A stretch of DNA of 26,731 nt from a virus, in IMG/VR virus record IMGVR_UViG_3300020417_000426, positions 1 through 26,731 of that record. One strand, given 5' to 3'. This document shows positions 1 through 6,475 of the stretch, in pieces (within the stretch, counting starts at the first letter, position 1; each line of letters begins with the position of its first letter). The notes beneath the pieces are model-generated. The model had not been told where the DNA came from. It was given only the letters and a program-made list of their open reading frames with translations, and did no database searches. The position numbers and the translations under genes are program-made.

Positions 1-1296
1 CCTGAAAGTATTTTACACATAAAAGACACAAATGCAGAGATAAGAGTTGCAACTGCTGCTGATGGACAAACAGCAAGAATAGCATTAACTGAAGATGCAG
101 ATGGTGATACTCACGGAGGGTATATGCAATATGTAGGAAATGGTGATACTTTAAGATTAGGTATTATAAACTCAGGGACAGATACTGATGTTTTAACTAT
201 AAAAGATACTTTCCAAGTTGGAATAGGAACAACATCTACCGAAGGTAAATTTACTGTGGTTGGTGCAACTCAGACTTGTAATTTTGATTTAGATGCAAAT
301 GCAGAAGTAGGTTTATCCGTAATGGGTGTACACTCTACAAATTTTGTTGGTATGACTATTGGCTCGGCTAACTCTACAAAAAATTCAGGTGTATTTAGGT
401 TTAAATATAATGGTGCTGGTAGTAATAATAATTATGTAGGTATTGGTTTATATGCAGCAGATGATATTCTTAATGTTACAGGTCATAGTCGAGTTGGAAT
501 TGGAACTACGACGCCAAATGCAAGATTAAGTTTAGGAGATGCGGGTGGACAACAATTTTATGTTTATGAGGGAGGTGATGTTAGAGCAGGTTTAGGTGTT
601 GATATGAGTGGTAGCTCAAGAGAATTAACCGTATTTCACGCAAGCTCAGATGCTTCAAACGGTAATATCAGTTTTGGCTATAGACTAGACAGTAATGGTT
701 CTTATGTAGAAAGAATGAGATTAACTGGTGCAGGAAATTTAGGGCTTGGAAACACTAGCCCACAAGCTCTGTTTCACGTTGGCCCTACACAAACTATAGG
801 TAGCGACCATACAAGTGGATTTGGAAGTTCTAGATTTTTTATTGTTAATGGCAATAATGGCGGTAGTGGCGTATTTCAACAAGGAACTTCTGCAGCAAAT
901 ATAATTATGTTTGGTAAAGACACGGCTAATACAGCCATAGGTTTTTACAATAGTGATATATCTACAAATCAAAGTTCTGTTGGATCAATAACAACAACCT
1001 CAAGTGCAACTGCATTTAACACTTCTTCAGACTATAGATTAAAAGAAGATTTAAAAGACTTTGCAGGATTAGATATGGTCTCTAAAATACCTGTTTATGA
1101 CTTTAAATGGAAAAAAGATGAAAGCAGAAGTTATGGTGTTATGGCGCACGAACTTGAAGAAGTTTTACCACAAGCAGTTAATGGAGAAAAAGATGCAGAA
1201 GAAATGCAATCGGTAGATTATTCAAAAATAGTACCACTACTTGTAAAATCAATACAAGAATTAAAAAAAGAAATAGAAATTTTAAAAAATAAGTAA
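1..1296 (+). CDS. Tail fibre/spike protein with C-terminal S74 intramolecular chaperone (5' partial)
   Basis: The frame is open from base 1, so the gene starts outside the window; 431 residues are visible. It should form part of a trimeric host-recognition fibre or spike. Three copies of a GIGTT-type repeat are seen near residues 74-80 (VGIGTTS), 164-172 (VGIGTTTPN) and 246-256 (LGLGNTSPQ). The first visible residues (PESILHI) look like the tail of another copy. The last ~90 residues match the peptidase S74/endosialidase chaperone family: SSDYRLKED around residues 342-350, YGVMAHELEEVLPQAV, VDYSKIVPLLVKSIQELK and a terminal coiled coil. In characterised family members this domain trimerises the fibre and then cuts itself off at a conserved serine, which corresponds here to Ser343-Asp344. 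The receptor-binding part cannot be assigned to a fold by eye. Confidence 0.88.
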   Translation, partial: PESILHIKDTNAEIRVATAADGQTARIALTEDADGDTHGGYMQYVGNGDTLRLGIINSGTDTDVLTIKDTFQVGIGTTSTEGKFTVVGATQTCNFDLDANAEVGLSVMGVHSTNFVGMTIGSANSTKNSGVFRFKYNGAGSNNNYVGIGLYAADDILNVTGHSRVGIGTTTPNARLSLGDAGGQQFYVYEGGDVRAGLGVDMSGSSRELTVFHASSDASNGNISFGYRLDSNGSYVERMRLTGAGNLGLGNTSPQALFHVGPTQTIGSDHTSGFGSSRFFIVNGNNGGSGVFQQGTSAANIIMFGKDTANTAIGFYNSDISTNQSSVGSITTTSSATAFNTSSDYRLKEDLKDFAGLDMVSKIPVYDFKWKKDESRSYGVMAHELEEVLPQAVNGEKDAEEMQSVDYSKIVPLLVKSIQELKKEIEILKNK

Positions 1297-1298
1297 TT

Positions 1299-1619
1299 AT
1301 GGCAAAATCAAAAATAAGTTATAACTGGGTGATAAATGCTCTTGATGCAAAAATCAAAGAGGGAGATCACGAGCAAGTAATATACAATGTGCATTGGGGT
1401 TACAATGCGAATAAAGGCGATTATAATGCAAATATGATAGGCACTTATAGTGTTGTATATGACAAAGATAATTTTATTGAATATGATAAATTAAAAAAAT
1501 CTGATGTTACTAAATGGCTTGAAGCTGGATTAGATGTAGATTCTATGAAAACAAATCTTTCAGGTCAGATTGATAAATTAGAAAATCCAACTGACATTGT
1601 ATTACGACCTAGTTGGTAA
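1299..1619 (+). CDS. Small tail-associated phage protein (DUF7936-like)
   Basis: A 106-residue soluble protein that starts 2 nt after the tail-fibre stop and is probably cotranslated with it. The pattern ISYNWVINALDAKI, YNVHWGYNA, a central aromatic strand region (GTYSVVYD) and VTKWLEAGLD resembles a small beta-rich family (DUF7936 as I recall it) often found beside tail genes. The last residues are LRPSW. No signal peptide, membrane segment or catalytic motif is visible. A role in tail-fibre assembly or as a minor virion protein is inference from position only. Confidence 0.65.
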   Translation: MAKSKISYNWVINALDAKIKEGDHEQVIYNVHWGYNANKGDYNANMIGTYSVVYDKDNFIEYDKLKKSDVTKWLEAGLDVDSMKTNLSGQIDKLENPTDIVLRPSW

Positions 1620-1624
1620 TTTAC

Positions 1625-1632
1625 TATATTTG
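1625..1632 (+). promoter_or_regulatory. Possible host-type -7 box upstream of the lysis cluster
   Basis: The sequence TATATTTG fits the Bacteroidota -7 consensus TAnnTTTG and lies 17 nt before the ATG at 1649, a workable leader. No correctly spaced TTG-type -33 box was found (the nearest TTG gives a spacer of 25). It could be a weak promoter for the lysis genes or chance in AT-rich DNA. Confidence 0.28.
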
Positions 1633-1648
1633 AATAAAATATAAAATT

Positions 1649-1918
1649 ATGAGTAAAAAATTAGAACAATCAGAATTAGAGTATATCAAAGAATTATTTG
1701 ATAGCAAAACCAAGAACTATATTGCAATAGGTCAAAAGTATGAGCAAAAAGAACTTTTATTATCTGAAATGAATAACTTAGTAAAAGACAACTTAGAAAC
1801 TCAAAGCGACTTTAATAAAAATATGCAAAAGTTACAAGGTAAATATGGCAAGGTCAATATTAATTTAGAAGATGGCTCTATTCAAGAAATAGAAAACAAT
1901 GAGCAAAGTACTGAATGA
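1649..1918 (+). CDS. Hypothetical coiled-coil protein ahead of the lysis genes
   Basis: 89 residues, charged and mostly helical by eye. Residues 1-65 are rich in Glu, Lys, Leu and Gln with heptad-like spacing (KKLEQSELEYIKELF, then QKELLLSEMNNLVKDN). The C-terminus is acidic (IENNEQSTE). No membrane segment or signal peptide. It begins after a 29-nt gap following the tail-end genes, with the leader AAAATTATG, and overlaps the next gene by 20 nt, so it is probably translationally coupled to it. I do not recognise a family with confidence. Confidence 0.6.
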   Translation: MSKKLEQSELEYIKELFDSKTKNYIAIGQKYEQKELLLSEMNNLVKDNLETQSDFNKNMQKLQGKYGKVNINLEDGSIQEIENNEQSTE

Positions 1919-2180
1919 AGATACACAAGTAAAACTTGATTTAAAAACAATAGGATTAATTTTAGCAGGGGCAATATCTCTTGCTGGACTATATTTTACA
2001 TTAACAGCAGAAATAGAGTTAGCAAAAGAGTTGCCTAAACCTGAGCTTACAAGGACAGAATATGACCTGAAAGATCAGTTAATAAGAGAAACTATTGAAA
2101 ATACAGCAGAGCAAGTACAAGAGAACTCTGAAAAACTAGATAAAATAGATGAGAAATTATATGAAATTATACAAAAATGA
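1899..2180 (+). CDS. Small single-pass membrane protein with C-terminal coiled coil (lysis cluster)
   Basis: 93 residues. A hydrophobic stretch at about residues 17-37 (TIGLILAGAISLAGLYFTLT) can span a membrane. It is followed by a charged helical region from ~45 to 93 (TRTEYDLKDQLIRETIENT, then LDKIDEKLYEII). A short N-terminus, one membrane helix and a coiled coil is an architecture shared by spanin-like, pinholin-like and other phage envelope proteins. Its place next to an amidase and a holin-like gene supports a lysis or membrane role; the exact function is inference. It overlaps both neighbours (20 nt and 4 nt). Confidence 0.6.
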   Translation: MSKVLNEDTQVKLDLKTIGLILAGAISLAGLYFTLTAEIELAKELPKPELTRTEYDLKDQLIRETIENTAEQVQENSEKLDKIDEKLYEIIQK

Positions 2181-2512
2181 AAAAGATATTTGTCCTCATT
2201 GCGTTATTTGTATATGCAATAGGTAGTTCACAAGAATACACAGTTTTACATATAAACAGTTCTTGGAATTACAGAAACGATTATAAAGACCTTAATAAAA
2301 TACAAGGTGCTAAAATTGTTAGAGCTTTATTAGAAGAACAAAAAGCATCTATTAAATCTCAAATTAAATCTGTGCCTGTTATATTTTTATATAGAGGTAG
2401 AAATTTAGTTGGTAGATGGGATGCAGGTATTTCACTTTCTATTAAAGTACCTGTTGAAGAAATACAAGGTGTTATAGAAAAAACTAAATACACAAGGTTA
2501 GCTACAAACTGA
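2177..2512 (+). CDS. Secreted thioredoxin-like protein lacking CXXC
   Basis: 111 residues. An N-terminal signal peptide is clear: MKKIFVLIALFVYAIGSSQ, with likely cleavage near residue 18-19, a typical Flavobacteriia export signal ending in SSQ. The mature part has a thioredoxin-like layout: strand YTVLHINSSW, helix with IVRALLEEQ, then VPVIFLYRGRNLVGRWDAG, where Val66-Pro67 fits the cis-proline position and LYRGR the following hairpin. The CXXC redox site is absent: the equivalent region reads SSWNYRND. It should therefore not act as a dithiol oxidoreductase. It sits between a membrane protein and the endolysin (ATGA and TGATG overlaps). A periplasmic role in lysis or superinfection control is speculation. 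Confidence 0.62.
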   Translation: MKKIFVLIALFVYAIGSSQEYTVLHINSSWNYRNDYKDLNKIQGAKIVRALLEEQKASIKSQIKSVPVIFLYRGRNLVGRWDAGISLSIKVPVEEIQGVIEKTKYTRLATN

Positions 2513-2937
2513 TGAGAAAAATAAACAAACTCATAGTACATTGTTCAGCTACACCTGAGTTTAAAGATTTTGATGTAGAGGATATTAGAGAATGGCACGT
2601 TAAAGGTAATGGTTGGTCTGACTGTGGTTACCACTATGTAATAAAGCTAGATGGAACTTTACAAGAGGGTAGGCCTATAGAAAAAATAGGAGCTCATTGT
2701 GCAGGTCATAATAGAGATAGCATAGGTGTATGTTATATTGGAGGTATGGATAAAAATATGAAAGACTGGAAAGATACAAGAACACCTGAACAAATAGAAA
2801 CTCTACACAATCTTTTAGTTGATCTGAAAGAAGCACACCCACAAGCTATAGTATATGGCCATAAAGATTTTACTGACAAAAAAGAATGTCCGTCTTACAA
2901 CGCAAAAGAAGAATATAAATTAATAAGTAATGAGTAA
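2512..2937 (+). CDS. Endolysin: T7-lysozyme-type N-acetylmuramoyl-L-alanine amidase (Amidase_2)
   Basis: 141 residues, the normal size for single-domain phage amidases. It cleaves the bond between N-acetylmuramic acid and L-alanine in peptidoglycan. Visible family landmarks: LIVHCSAT with zinc ligand His10, GWSDCGYHYVIKLDGTLQEGR (Tyr40 in the T7 Tyr46 position), HCAGHNRDSIGVCYIGG, YGHKDF with His117, and KECPSYN with Lys124 and Cys126 matching T7 Lys128/Cys130. No signal peptide, so export must rely on the holin. The start ATG overlaps the previous stop (TGATG), and the end overlaps the next gene by 8 nt. Confidence 0.95.
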   Translation: MRKINKLIVHCSATPEFKDFDVEDIREWHVKGNGWSDCGYHYVIKLDGTLQEGRPIEKIGAHCAGHNRDSIGVCYIGGMDKNMKDWKDTRTPEQIETLHNLLVDLKEAHPQAIVYGHKDFTDKKECPSYNAKEEYKLISNE

Positions 2938-3376
2938 ACCTAAGAAAAAATTTGCTGATAGTACAGTAGGTAAGCTACTATTAGGAGCTGCAGGTATAGT
3001 AAACCCAACACTAGGTAATGTTTTAAAGGGTGTTACATCACCAAAAGAAGCAATAGCAGAGATAGGCAAAGCTAAGATACCTACACAAGATAAAATAAGA
3101 CTACAACAAATGTTGTTTGAACAACAAAGTAAAGAGATGCAAGAAATAAGTACAAGATGGGTTGCAGATTCAAAAAGCGACAGTTGGTTAAGCCGTAATG
3201 TAAGACCTATGGTTTTAATATTTTTAGTAGTATCAAGTGTCCTTATGGTTTTTATAGATGCAGGATGGATAGATTTTGAAATAAGTCAAAGCAACCAAGC
3301 ATTGCTTACAACGAGTTTATCAATTTCTTTAGGTGCATATTTTGGTGGGCGTAGCTTTGAAAAGATAAAAAAATAA
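2930..3376 (+). CDS. Holin-like membrane protein (3TM / GTA-type holin family)
   Basis: 148 residues. N-terminal soluble part with a hydrophobic glycine-rich segment (VGKLLLGAAGIVNPTLG, ~13-29), a helical linker (EQQSKEMQEISTRWVADSKSDSWLSRNVRP), then two membrane segments: ~92-112 (MVLIFLVVSSVLMVFIDAGW) and ~122-141 (LLTTSLSISLGAYFGGRSFE). The motif RWVADSKSDSWLSRNVRPMVL followed by YFGGR near the C-terminus is what I expect for the 3TM holin family first seen in gene transfer agents. It would permeabilise the inner membrane and release the amidase encoded just upstream. Confidence 0.8.
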   Translation: MSKPKKKFADSTVGKLLLGAAGIVNPTLGNVLKGVTSPKEAIAEIGKAKIPTQDKIRLQQMLFEQQSKEMQEISTRWVADSKSDSWLSRNVRPMVLIFLVVSSVLMVFIDAGWIDFEISQSNQALLTTSLSISLGAYFGGRSFEKIKK

Positions 3377-3378
3377 CT

Positions 3379-3510
3379 ATGGAAACTTTAGAACATTTAT
3401 TAGGCATTTGTGGTGAAGCTCATATAAACTTGTATCACATTATTTTGTTTTTTGTACTATCATATTTAGCTGGTAGTCTTTTATATTATATAACAAGAGA
3501 TGGCTCGTAA
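3379..3510 (+). CDS. 43-residue single-pass membrane peptide
   Basis: A small ORF 2 nt after the holin stop. The peptide METLEHLLGICGEAHINLYH is followed by a membrane segment (IILFFVLSYLAGSLLYYI) and a short tail TRDGS. It overlaps the next small gene by 11 nt. The spacing and the fully hydrophobic block argue for a real gene. It may be an accessory holin or antiholin, but nothing in the sequence decides this. Confidence 0.55.
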   Translation: METLEHLLGICGEAHINLYHIILFFVLSYLAGSLLYYITRDGS

Positions 3511-3634
3511 AGTAAAGGTCAATATATATAAATCTAAAAGCAGAAAGCGAAAAGGTGTTCACTCAAAAACTAAAATGAGTAAAGTAAAACAAAGCAAGAA
3601 CTACAAAAAAAGATATAGAGGTCAAGGTAGATAA
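3500..3634 (+). CDS. 44-residue, very basic small protein
   Basis: Starts MARKVKVNIYKSKSRKRKGV and ends NYKKRYRGQGR, with roughly 20 Lys/Arg and no acidic residue. The blocks RKGVHSKTK, SKNYKKRYRGQGR match a short basic protein I recall from several Bacteroidota phages, always tiny and lacking known domains. Such a charge suggests binding to nucleic acid or an acidic partner. It is the last gene before the non-coding region at 3635-3806 and overlaps the membrane-peptide gene by 11 nt. Confidence 0.65.
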   Translation: MARKVKVNIYKSKSRKRKGVHSKTKMSKVKQSKNYKKRYRGQGR

Positions 3635-3740
3635 AAAAATTTATATATATTTGTTTTTGCTTATAGCTAAACTTCTGCAACCTAATAAAGACGGACGGCA
3701 GTTGGATCAGGTATTTAGAAATTTTGTTTTTCTTAGGAGG
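3635..3740 (+). other. Intergenic region with no gene
   Basis: AT-rich except for a short GC-richer patch (AAGACGGACGGCAGTTGG, about 3688-3705). A TATATTTG at 3646-3653 fits the host -7 box but has no visible -33 partner. An AGGAGG at 3735-3740 has no start codon at a useful distance. No convincing hairpin was found. A small RNA or leader is possible but unsupported. Confidence 0.4.
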
Positions 3741-3787
3741 CTTTTTCTTTTCTTTTCTTTTGTTTACTTTTCTTTTCTTTTCTTTTG
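3741..3787 (+). repeat. CTTTT pentanucleotide tandem tract
   Basis: About nine consecutive copies of a CTTTT unit, the first extended by one T and the fifth altered to GTTTA, so the tract reads as two blocks of four perfect copies. It ends about 20 nt before the NinG-like ATG. The strand bias (pyrimidine on +) is complete. It could vary in length by slippage, act as an unstructured leader or bind a protein. Confidence 0.85.
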
Positions 3788-3806
3788 TATTTAAATATAT
3801 TTGTAT

Positions 3807-4214
3807 ATGCCAAAAAAAATATCTCGTAAAGGTCTTATAAATAAATTAGATCGAATATTTTCAGAATACATACGAAAAAAAAACGCAGACAAAAAAGGTT
3901 TTGTTACCTGCATAACATCAAAAAAAAAATATCATTATAGCGAAGTTGACGCAGGGCATTTTATATCTCGTAAACAAATGAGCACTAGATGGCACGAGGA
4001 CAATGTATGGCCACAATCAAGATTTGATAATCGATATAGGTACGGAAAACAATATGAATATAGCTTAGCATTAGAAAAAAAGAAACCTAACCTACCTAAA
4101 TATCTTTACAATCTATCAAAAGAAACAGTAAAGTATTCAATTATAGATCTTAAAGAATTAATAGAAAAATATAAAAAACTTTTAGAAAAAGAAAATAAAA
4201 GATTAAATTTGTGA
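3807..4214 (+). CDS. ninG: NinG/Rap-like recombination protein with eroded zinc cysteines
   Basis: 135 residues from the ATG at 3807; a TTG six bases upstream is possible but less likely. NinG (Rap) of lambda promotes recombination and acts on branched DNA. Family features are plain: a basic N-terminus, EVDAGHFISRKQMSTRWHED around residues 46-65, NVWPQ and GKQYEYSLAL. The usual cysteine pairs are mostly lost: CxxC is Cys35-Ile-Thr-Ser38, and QCxxCN is Gln70-Ser71-Arg-Phe-Asp74-Asn. The last ~40 residues form a Lys/Glu-rich helix (DLKELIEKYKKLLEKEN). It lies alone between the CTTTT tract and two terminators, so it may be the last gene of the lysis unit or its own transcript. Confidence 0.8.
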   Translation: MPKKISRKGLINKLDRIFSEYIRKKNADKKGFVTCITSKKKYHYSEVDAGHFISRKQMSTRWHEDNVWPQSRFDNRYRYGKQYEYSLALEKKKPNLPKYLYNLSKETVKYSIIDLKELIEKYKKLLEKENKRLNL

Positions 4215-4217
4215 ATT

Positions 4218-4247
4218 CTTACCAGCTTCGGTAAGCGTTTTGTTTTT
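4218..4247 (+). terminator. Intrinsic terminator after the NinG-like gene
   Basis: Perfect 6-bp stem CTTACC/GGTAAG with loop AGCTTC (4218-4235), followed by the T-rich run CGTTTTGTTTTT. It starts 4 nt after the NinG-like stop. It would end the lysis/NinG transcript. Confidence 0.7.
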
Positions 4248-4282
4248 AAAAGGGAAGGATTAATTTTTTTCCCTTTTTTTTT
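4248..4282 (+). terminator. Second terminator-like hairpin in tandem
   Basis: AAAAGGGA (4248-4255) can pair with TCCCTTTT (4270-4277), followed by further T residues. The stem is weaker than the hairpin just upstream, but the pair together would insulate the early region from the lysis genes. A-rich on the left and T-rich on the right, it could also act on the opposite strand. Confidence 0.5.
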
Positions 4283-4338
4283 ATATTATTTTTTTTATTG
4301 ACAATTTATCATTATCTTGTACAGCAAAACAAAACATT

Positions 4339-4503
4339 ATGAATACATTTCAAATAGAATTATTAAAATCTTTTTTAAAACAATATAAAAAAGGAAATGT
4401 TAGTTTAGAATCAATAATACAACATATAGATTGTATTGTAGATACAAAAAAAATAGAGACTACTATTAAACTAAATAACAAAAAGTATGAAAGCATCTCC
4501 TAA
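4339..4503 (+). CDS. 54-residue hypothetical protein at the start of the early region
   Basis: Starts MNTFQIELLKSFLKQYKKGN and continues VSLESIIQHIDCIVDTKKIE. First gene after the tandem terminators. Mixed helical, soluble, no recognised motif. It overlaps the next coiled-coil gene by 17 nt. Its place and the A-rich leader (AAAACATTATG) support translation. A TTGAC at 4298 and TATCTTG at 4313 lie upstream but are spaced too closely for a standard promoter. Confidence 0.5.
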   Translation: MNTFQIELLKSFLKQYKKGNVSLESIIQHIDCIVDTKKIETTIKLNNKKYESIS

Positions 4504-4675
4504 TATAGACGAATTAAACAATAGAATTAAACTTTTAGGTAAGCAAGTAAACACTTTAATAAAGCTTTACAATGAGCTTAAAAGAGAAAATAAGGACTTA
4601 GAAATTAAAGTCAGATTAGTTATGAATAAAAACAAAATCACTAACGGTAAACAATTACAAGAACATTTAAAATAA
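4487..4675 (+). CDS. 62-residue coiled-coil protein
   Basis: Residues ~6-48 make a nearly continuous coiled coil (IDELNNRIKLLGKQVNTL, then LYNELKRENKDLEIKVRLVM) with Leu/Ile at heptad positions, followed by a short polar tail. The shape resembles small phage leucine-zipper proteins; a DNA-binding end is not visible. It overlaps the preceding ORF and is followed 4 nt later by the next gene. Confidence 0.55.
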   Translation: MKASPNIDELNNRIKLLGKQVNTLIKLYNELKRENKDLEIKVRLVMNKNKITNGKQLQEHLK

Positions 4676-4679
4676 AACA

Positions 4680-5162
4680 ATGATAAGAAAAGATCAATGG
4701 GAAAATCTCCCGCCAAAAACAGGCAAATTAAATTCTGTTAAATTTGTCGAAGAAAATTCCATAGTAGGAAGTAAAAATAAAATATACAATATTAATATTG
4801 ATGGATTACAAAACATAAAATATTACTTAAACGAACATAATCAAAACACAAAAAATGATATAACAGAATATCAAGTTGGAGATATATTAGAATACAAATA
4901 CGATTCTTATAAAAAGAAAATTAAGATATTTGGTAAAGTAATAAAACAAAATAACAATCAAGCTATGTACAATAACTTTGAAAAAAAAGAAAGCAAGGAA
5001 TATATTAGTCCTACAGAATTTAGAGATAACAATATATTTTTTCAATCTGCAAGACGAGACTTTGTTCTTATGAATCAAGGTAAAGATTTGTCTCTACAAG
5101 AAATACACGAGGGAGCTATAGAATTATACAAAAAACACAAACAAATTAAAAATCAATTATAA
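4680..5162 (+). CDS. Hypothetical early protein, beta-rich, upstream of the SSB-like gene
   Basis: 160 residues. The middle (ITEYQVGDILEYKYDSYKKKIKIFGKVIKQ, about 60-90) has alternating hydrophobic strands and a VGD turn, as in small beta-barrel folds such as OB or SH3. The C-terminus (EIHEGAIELYKKHKQI) is helical. Its stop overlaps the ATG of the DUF3127 gene (TAATG), so the two are probably translated together. I do not recognise a named family; a part in DNA replication or repair is suggested only by context. Confidence 0.55.
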   Translation: MIRKDQWENLPPKTGKLNSVKFVEENSIVGSKNKIYNINIDGLQNIKYYLNEHNQNTKNDITEYQVGDILEYKYDSYKKKIKIFGKVIKQNNNQAMYNNFEKKESKEYISPTEFRDNNIFFQSARRDFVLMNQGKDLSLQEIHEGAIELYKKHKQIKNQL

Positions 5163-5527
5163 TGGAAATAATAGGAAAAATAAAAAAAATAGGACAAACT
5201 AAAGAATTTGGCGTAAAAGGCTTTAGAAAAAGAGAACTAGTTCTTGTTACAAAAGATCAATATCCGCAACCTATATTAATAGAGTTCGTACAAGATAGAT
5301 GTGGTTTGCTTGATAATTATAAAACAGGCGATGATATTAAAGTATCAATAAACCTAAGGGGAAAAGAATGGACAAACAAAGATAATGAAGTTAAATACTT
5401 TAACTCTATACAAGGATGGAAAATCGAACATAACAATGAGGTTACGCTACAAGATCAGAATCAAGATCGAGAAAGTTATGCTGTACCAAAAGATGATAAA
5501 CAATTAGCAAATGATTTACCATTTTAA
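5162..5527 (+). CDS. DUF3127 single-strand-DNA-binding-like OB-fold protein
   Basis: 121 residues. It closely follows the DUF3127 pattern, a family found mainly in Bacteroidota and their phages: MEIIGKIKKIGQTKEFGVKG, FRKRELVLVTKDQYPQPI, IEFVQDR, VSINLRGKEW and YFNSIQGWKIE. The fold is expected to be OB-like, as in SSB. The C-terminus is flexible and ends NDLPF, close to the acidic DDIPF-type tip by which bacterial SSB recruits partners. Placed before a helicase, it probably coats single-stranded DNA during replication or recombination. The replacement of host SSB is inference. Confidence 0.82.
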   Translation: MEIIGKIKKIGQTKEFGVKGFRKRELVLVTKDQYPQPILIEFVQDRCGLLDNYKTGDDIKVSINLRGKEWTNKDNEVKYFNSIQGWKIEHNNEVTLQDQNQDRESYAVPKDDKQLANDLPF

Positions 5528-5563
5528 AATTAAAGCTTTTAAAAATTTGAATTACAAAGGATA

Positions 5564-6475
5564 ATGCTAATAAACTTTGGAGACGAACTTAACAAGGTCG
5601 ATAAGATTCGTAAGGGAATACTTAAAGAAGCTCCAAAGTTAGAGATTAATGAAATCGACAATGTTATTCGTTTTAAAAGAAATGTTACGTGTTTTGCTGG
5701 ACACGCGAATGTAGGCAAAACCTCTATTATTATTTATTTTATGCTACTCTTTGCTATGAAGCATAAAGTAAAGTTTTTGGTATTTAGTTCTGAAAATGAG
5801 CCTTATTCTCTTATTAGAAAACTTATAGAGTTTAAATCTGCTAAGCCTATAAACAAAATCTCTGAAGAAGAATTAGATAAACATTCACAATTTGTATTTG
5901 AGCATTTTAAATTTATTGACTGCGAAAAGAACTATGATTACTTAGATTTACTATCTTTATGTGAGGTAGTGTACCCGCAATACAAATTTGACTGTTTGAT
6001 TATTGATCCAATTAACAGTTTAAAAAAAAATAAAGGTATGATGAAATACAGTAATGCTTATGAATATTTATACGAATGTATGACTGACTTTAGAATTTTC
6101 GTTAAGAAATATAATGTAGGTTTGTGGTTGATTATGCACTCTGTTACTGAGGCTTTTAGAAAAAGATACCCAGCTAATCACGAATTTGCCGGCCATCCTT
6201 TACCTCTTGCTATGTCTGATGTTGAAGGTGGCAATGTTTTCGGAAACAGAACAGATGACTTTTATACTATACATCGACTTACTCAACACGATAGCAGGTG
6301 GATATATACAGAGCTGCATTGTAAAAAAATAAAAGATCACGATACAGGAACAAAACCTACAGGATTTGATTCACCATTGTTACTACAAAGTATACCTAAC
6401 AACGTAGGATATAAAATAGGAGAACAAAGCACAATTAATAAATCAGTAATCGAACAACTTAATTTTCCATTTTGA
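5564..6475 (+). CDS. RecA-fold replicative helicase/ATPase (DnaB/gp4-like core, no primase domain)
   Basis: 303 residues. Walker A is GHANVGKT (46-53), a strand FLVFSSENEP near 71-80 carries the glutamate typical of DnaB-like ATPases, and Walker B is FDCLIIDPINSL (142-153, Asp148). Later motifs LIMHSVTEAFRK and the stretch GHPLPLAMSDVEGGNVFGNRTDDFYTIHR match the C-terminal helicase core of Toprim-helicases and phage DnaB/RepA types, where the asparagine/arginine/aspartate end contacts the next subunit's ATP. Only the ATPase core plus ~40 N-terminal residues is present, with no zinc or Toprim primase. The 36-nt gap before the ATG contains AAGG at a Shine-Dalgarno-like distance. The gene ends in TTGA, which overlaps the start of the next. 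Confidence 0.85.
   Translation: MLINFGDELNKVDKIRKGILKEAPKLEINEIDNVIRFKRNVTCFAGHANVGKTSIIIYFMLLFAMKHKVKFLVFSSENEPYSLIRKLIEFKSAKPINKISEEELDKHSQFVFEHFKFIDCEKNYDYLDLLSLCEVVYPQYKFDCLIIDPINSLKKNKGMMKYSNAYEYLYECMTDFRIFVKKYNVGLWLIMHSVTEAFRKRYPANHEFAGHPLPLAMSDVEGGNVFGNRTDDFYTIHRLTQHDSRWIYTELHCKKIKDHDTGTKPTGFDSPLLLQSIPNNVGYKIGEQSTINKSVIEQLNFPF

Noticed and set aside
3735-3740. AGGAGG as a ribosome binding site
   Set aside because: No start codon follows at a useful distance; the next ATG is about 67 nt away, past the CTTTT tract.
4298-4319. TTGACA followed by TATCTTG as a promoter for the 54-residue ORF
   Set aside because: The TTG-to-TATCTTG spacer is 12 nt, too short for either an E. coli-type or a Bacteroidota-type promoter; no better pair was found.
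5528-5563. Promoter before the helicase gene
   Set aside because: TAAAAATTTG does not fit TAnnTTTG and no -33 partner is visible; the helicase is probably transcribed from upstream.
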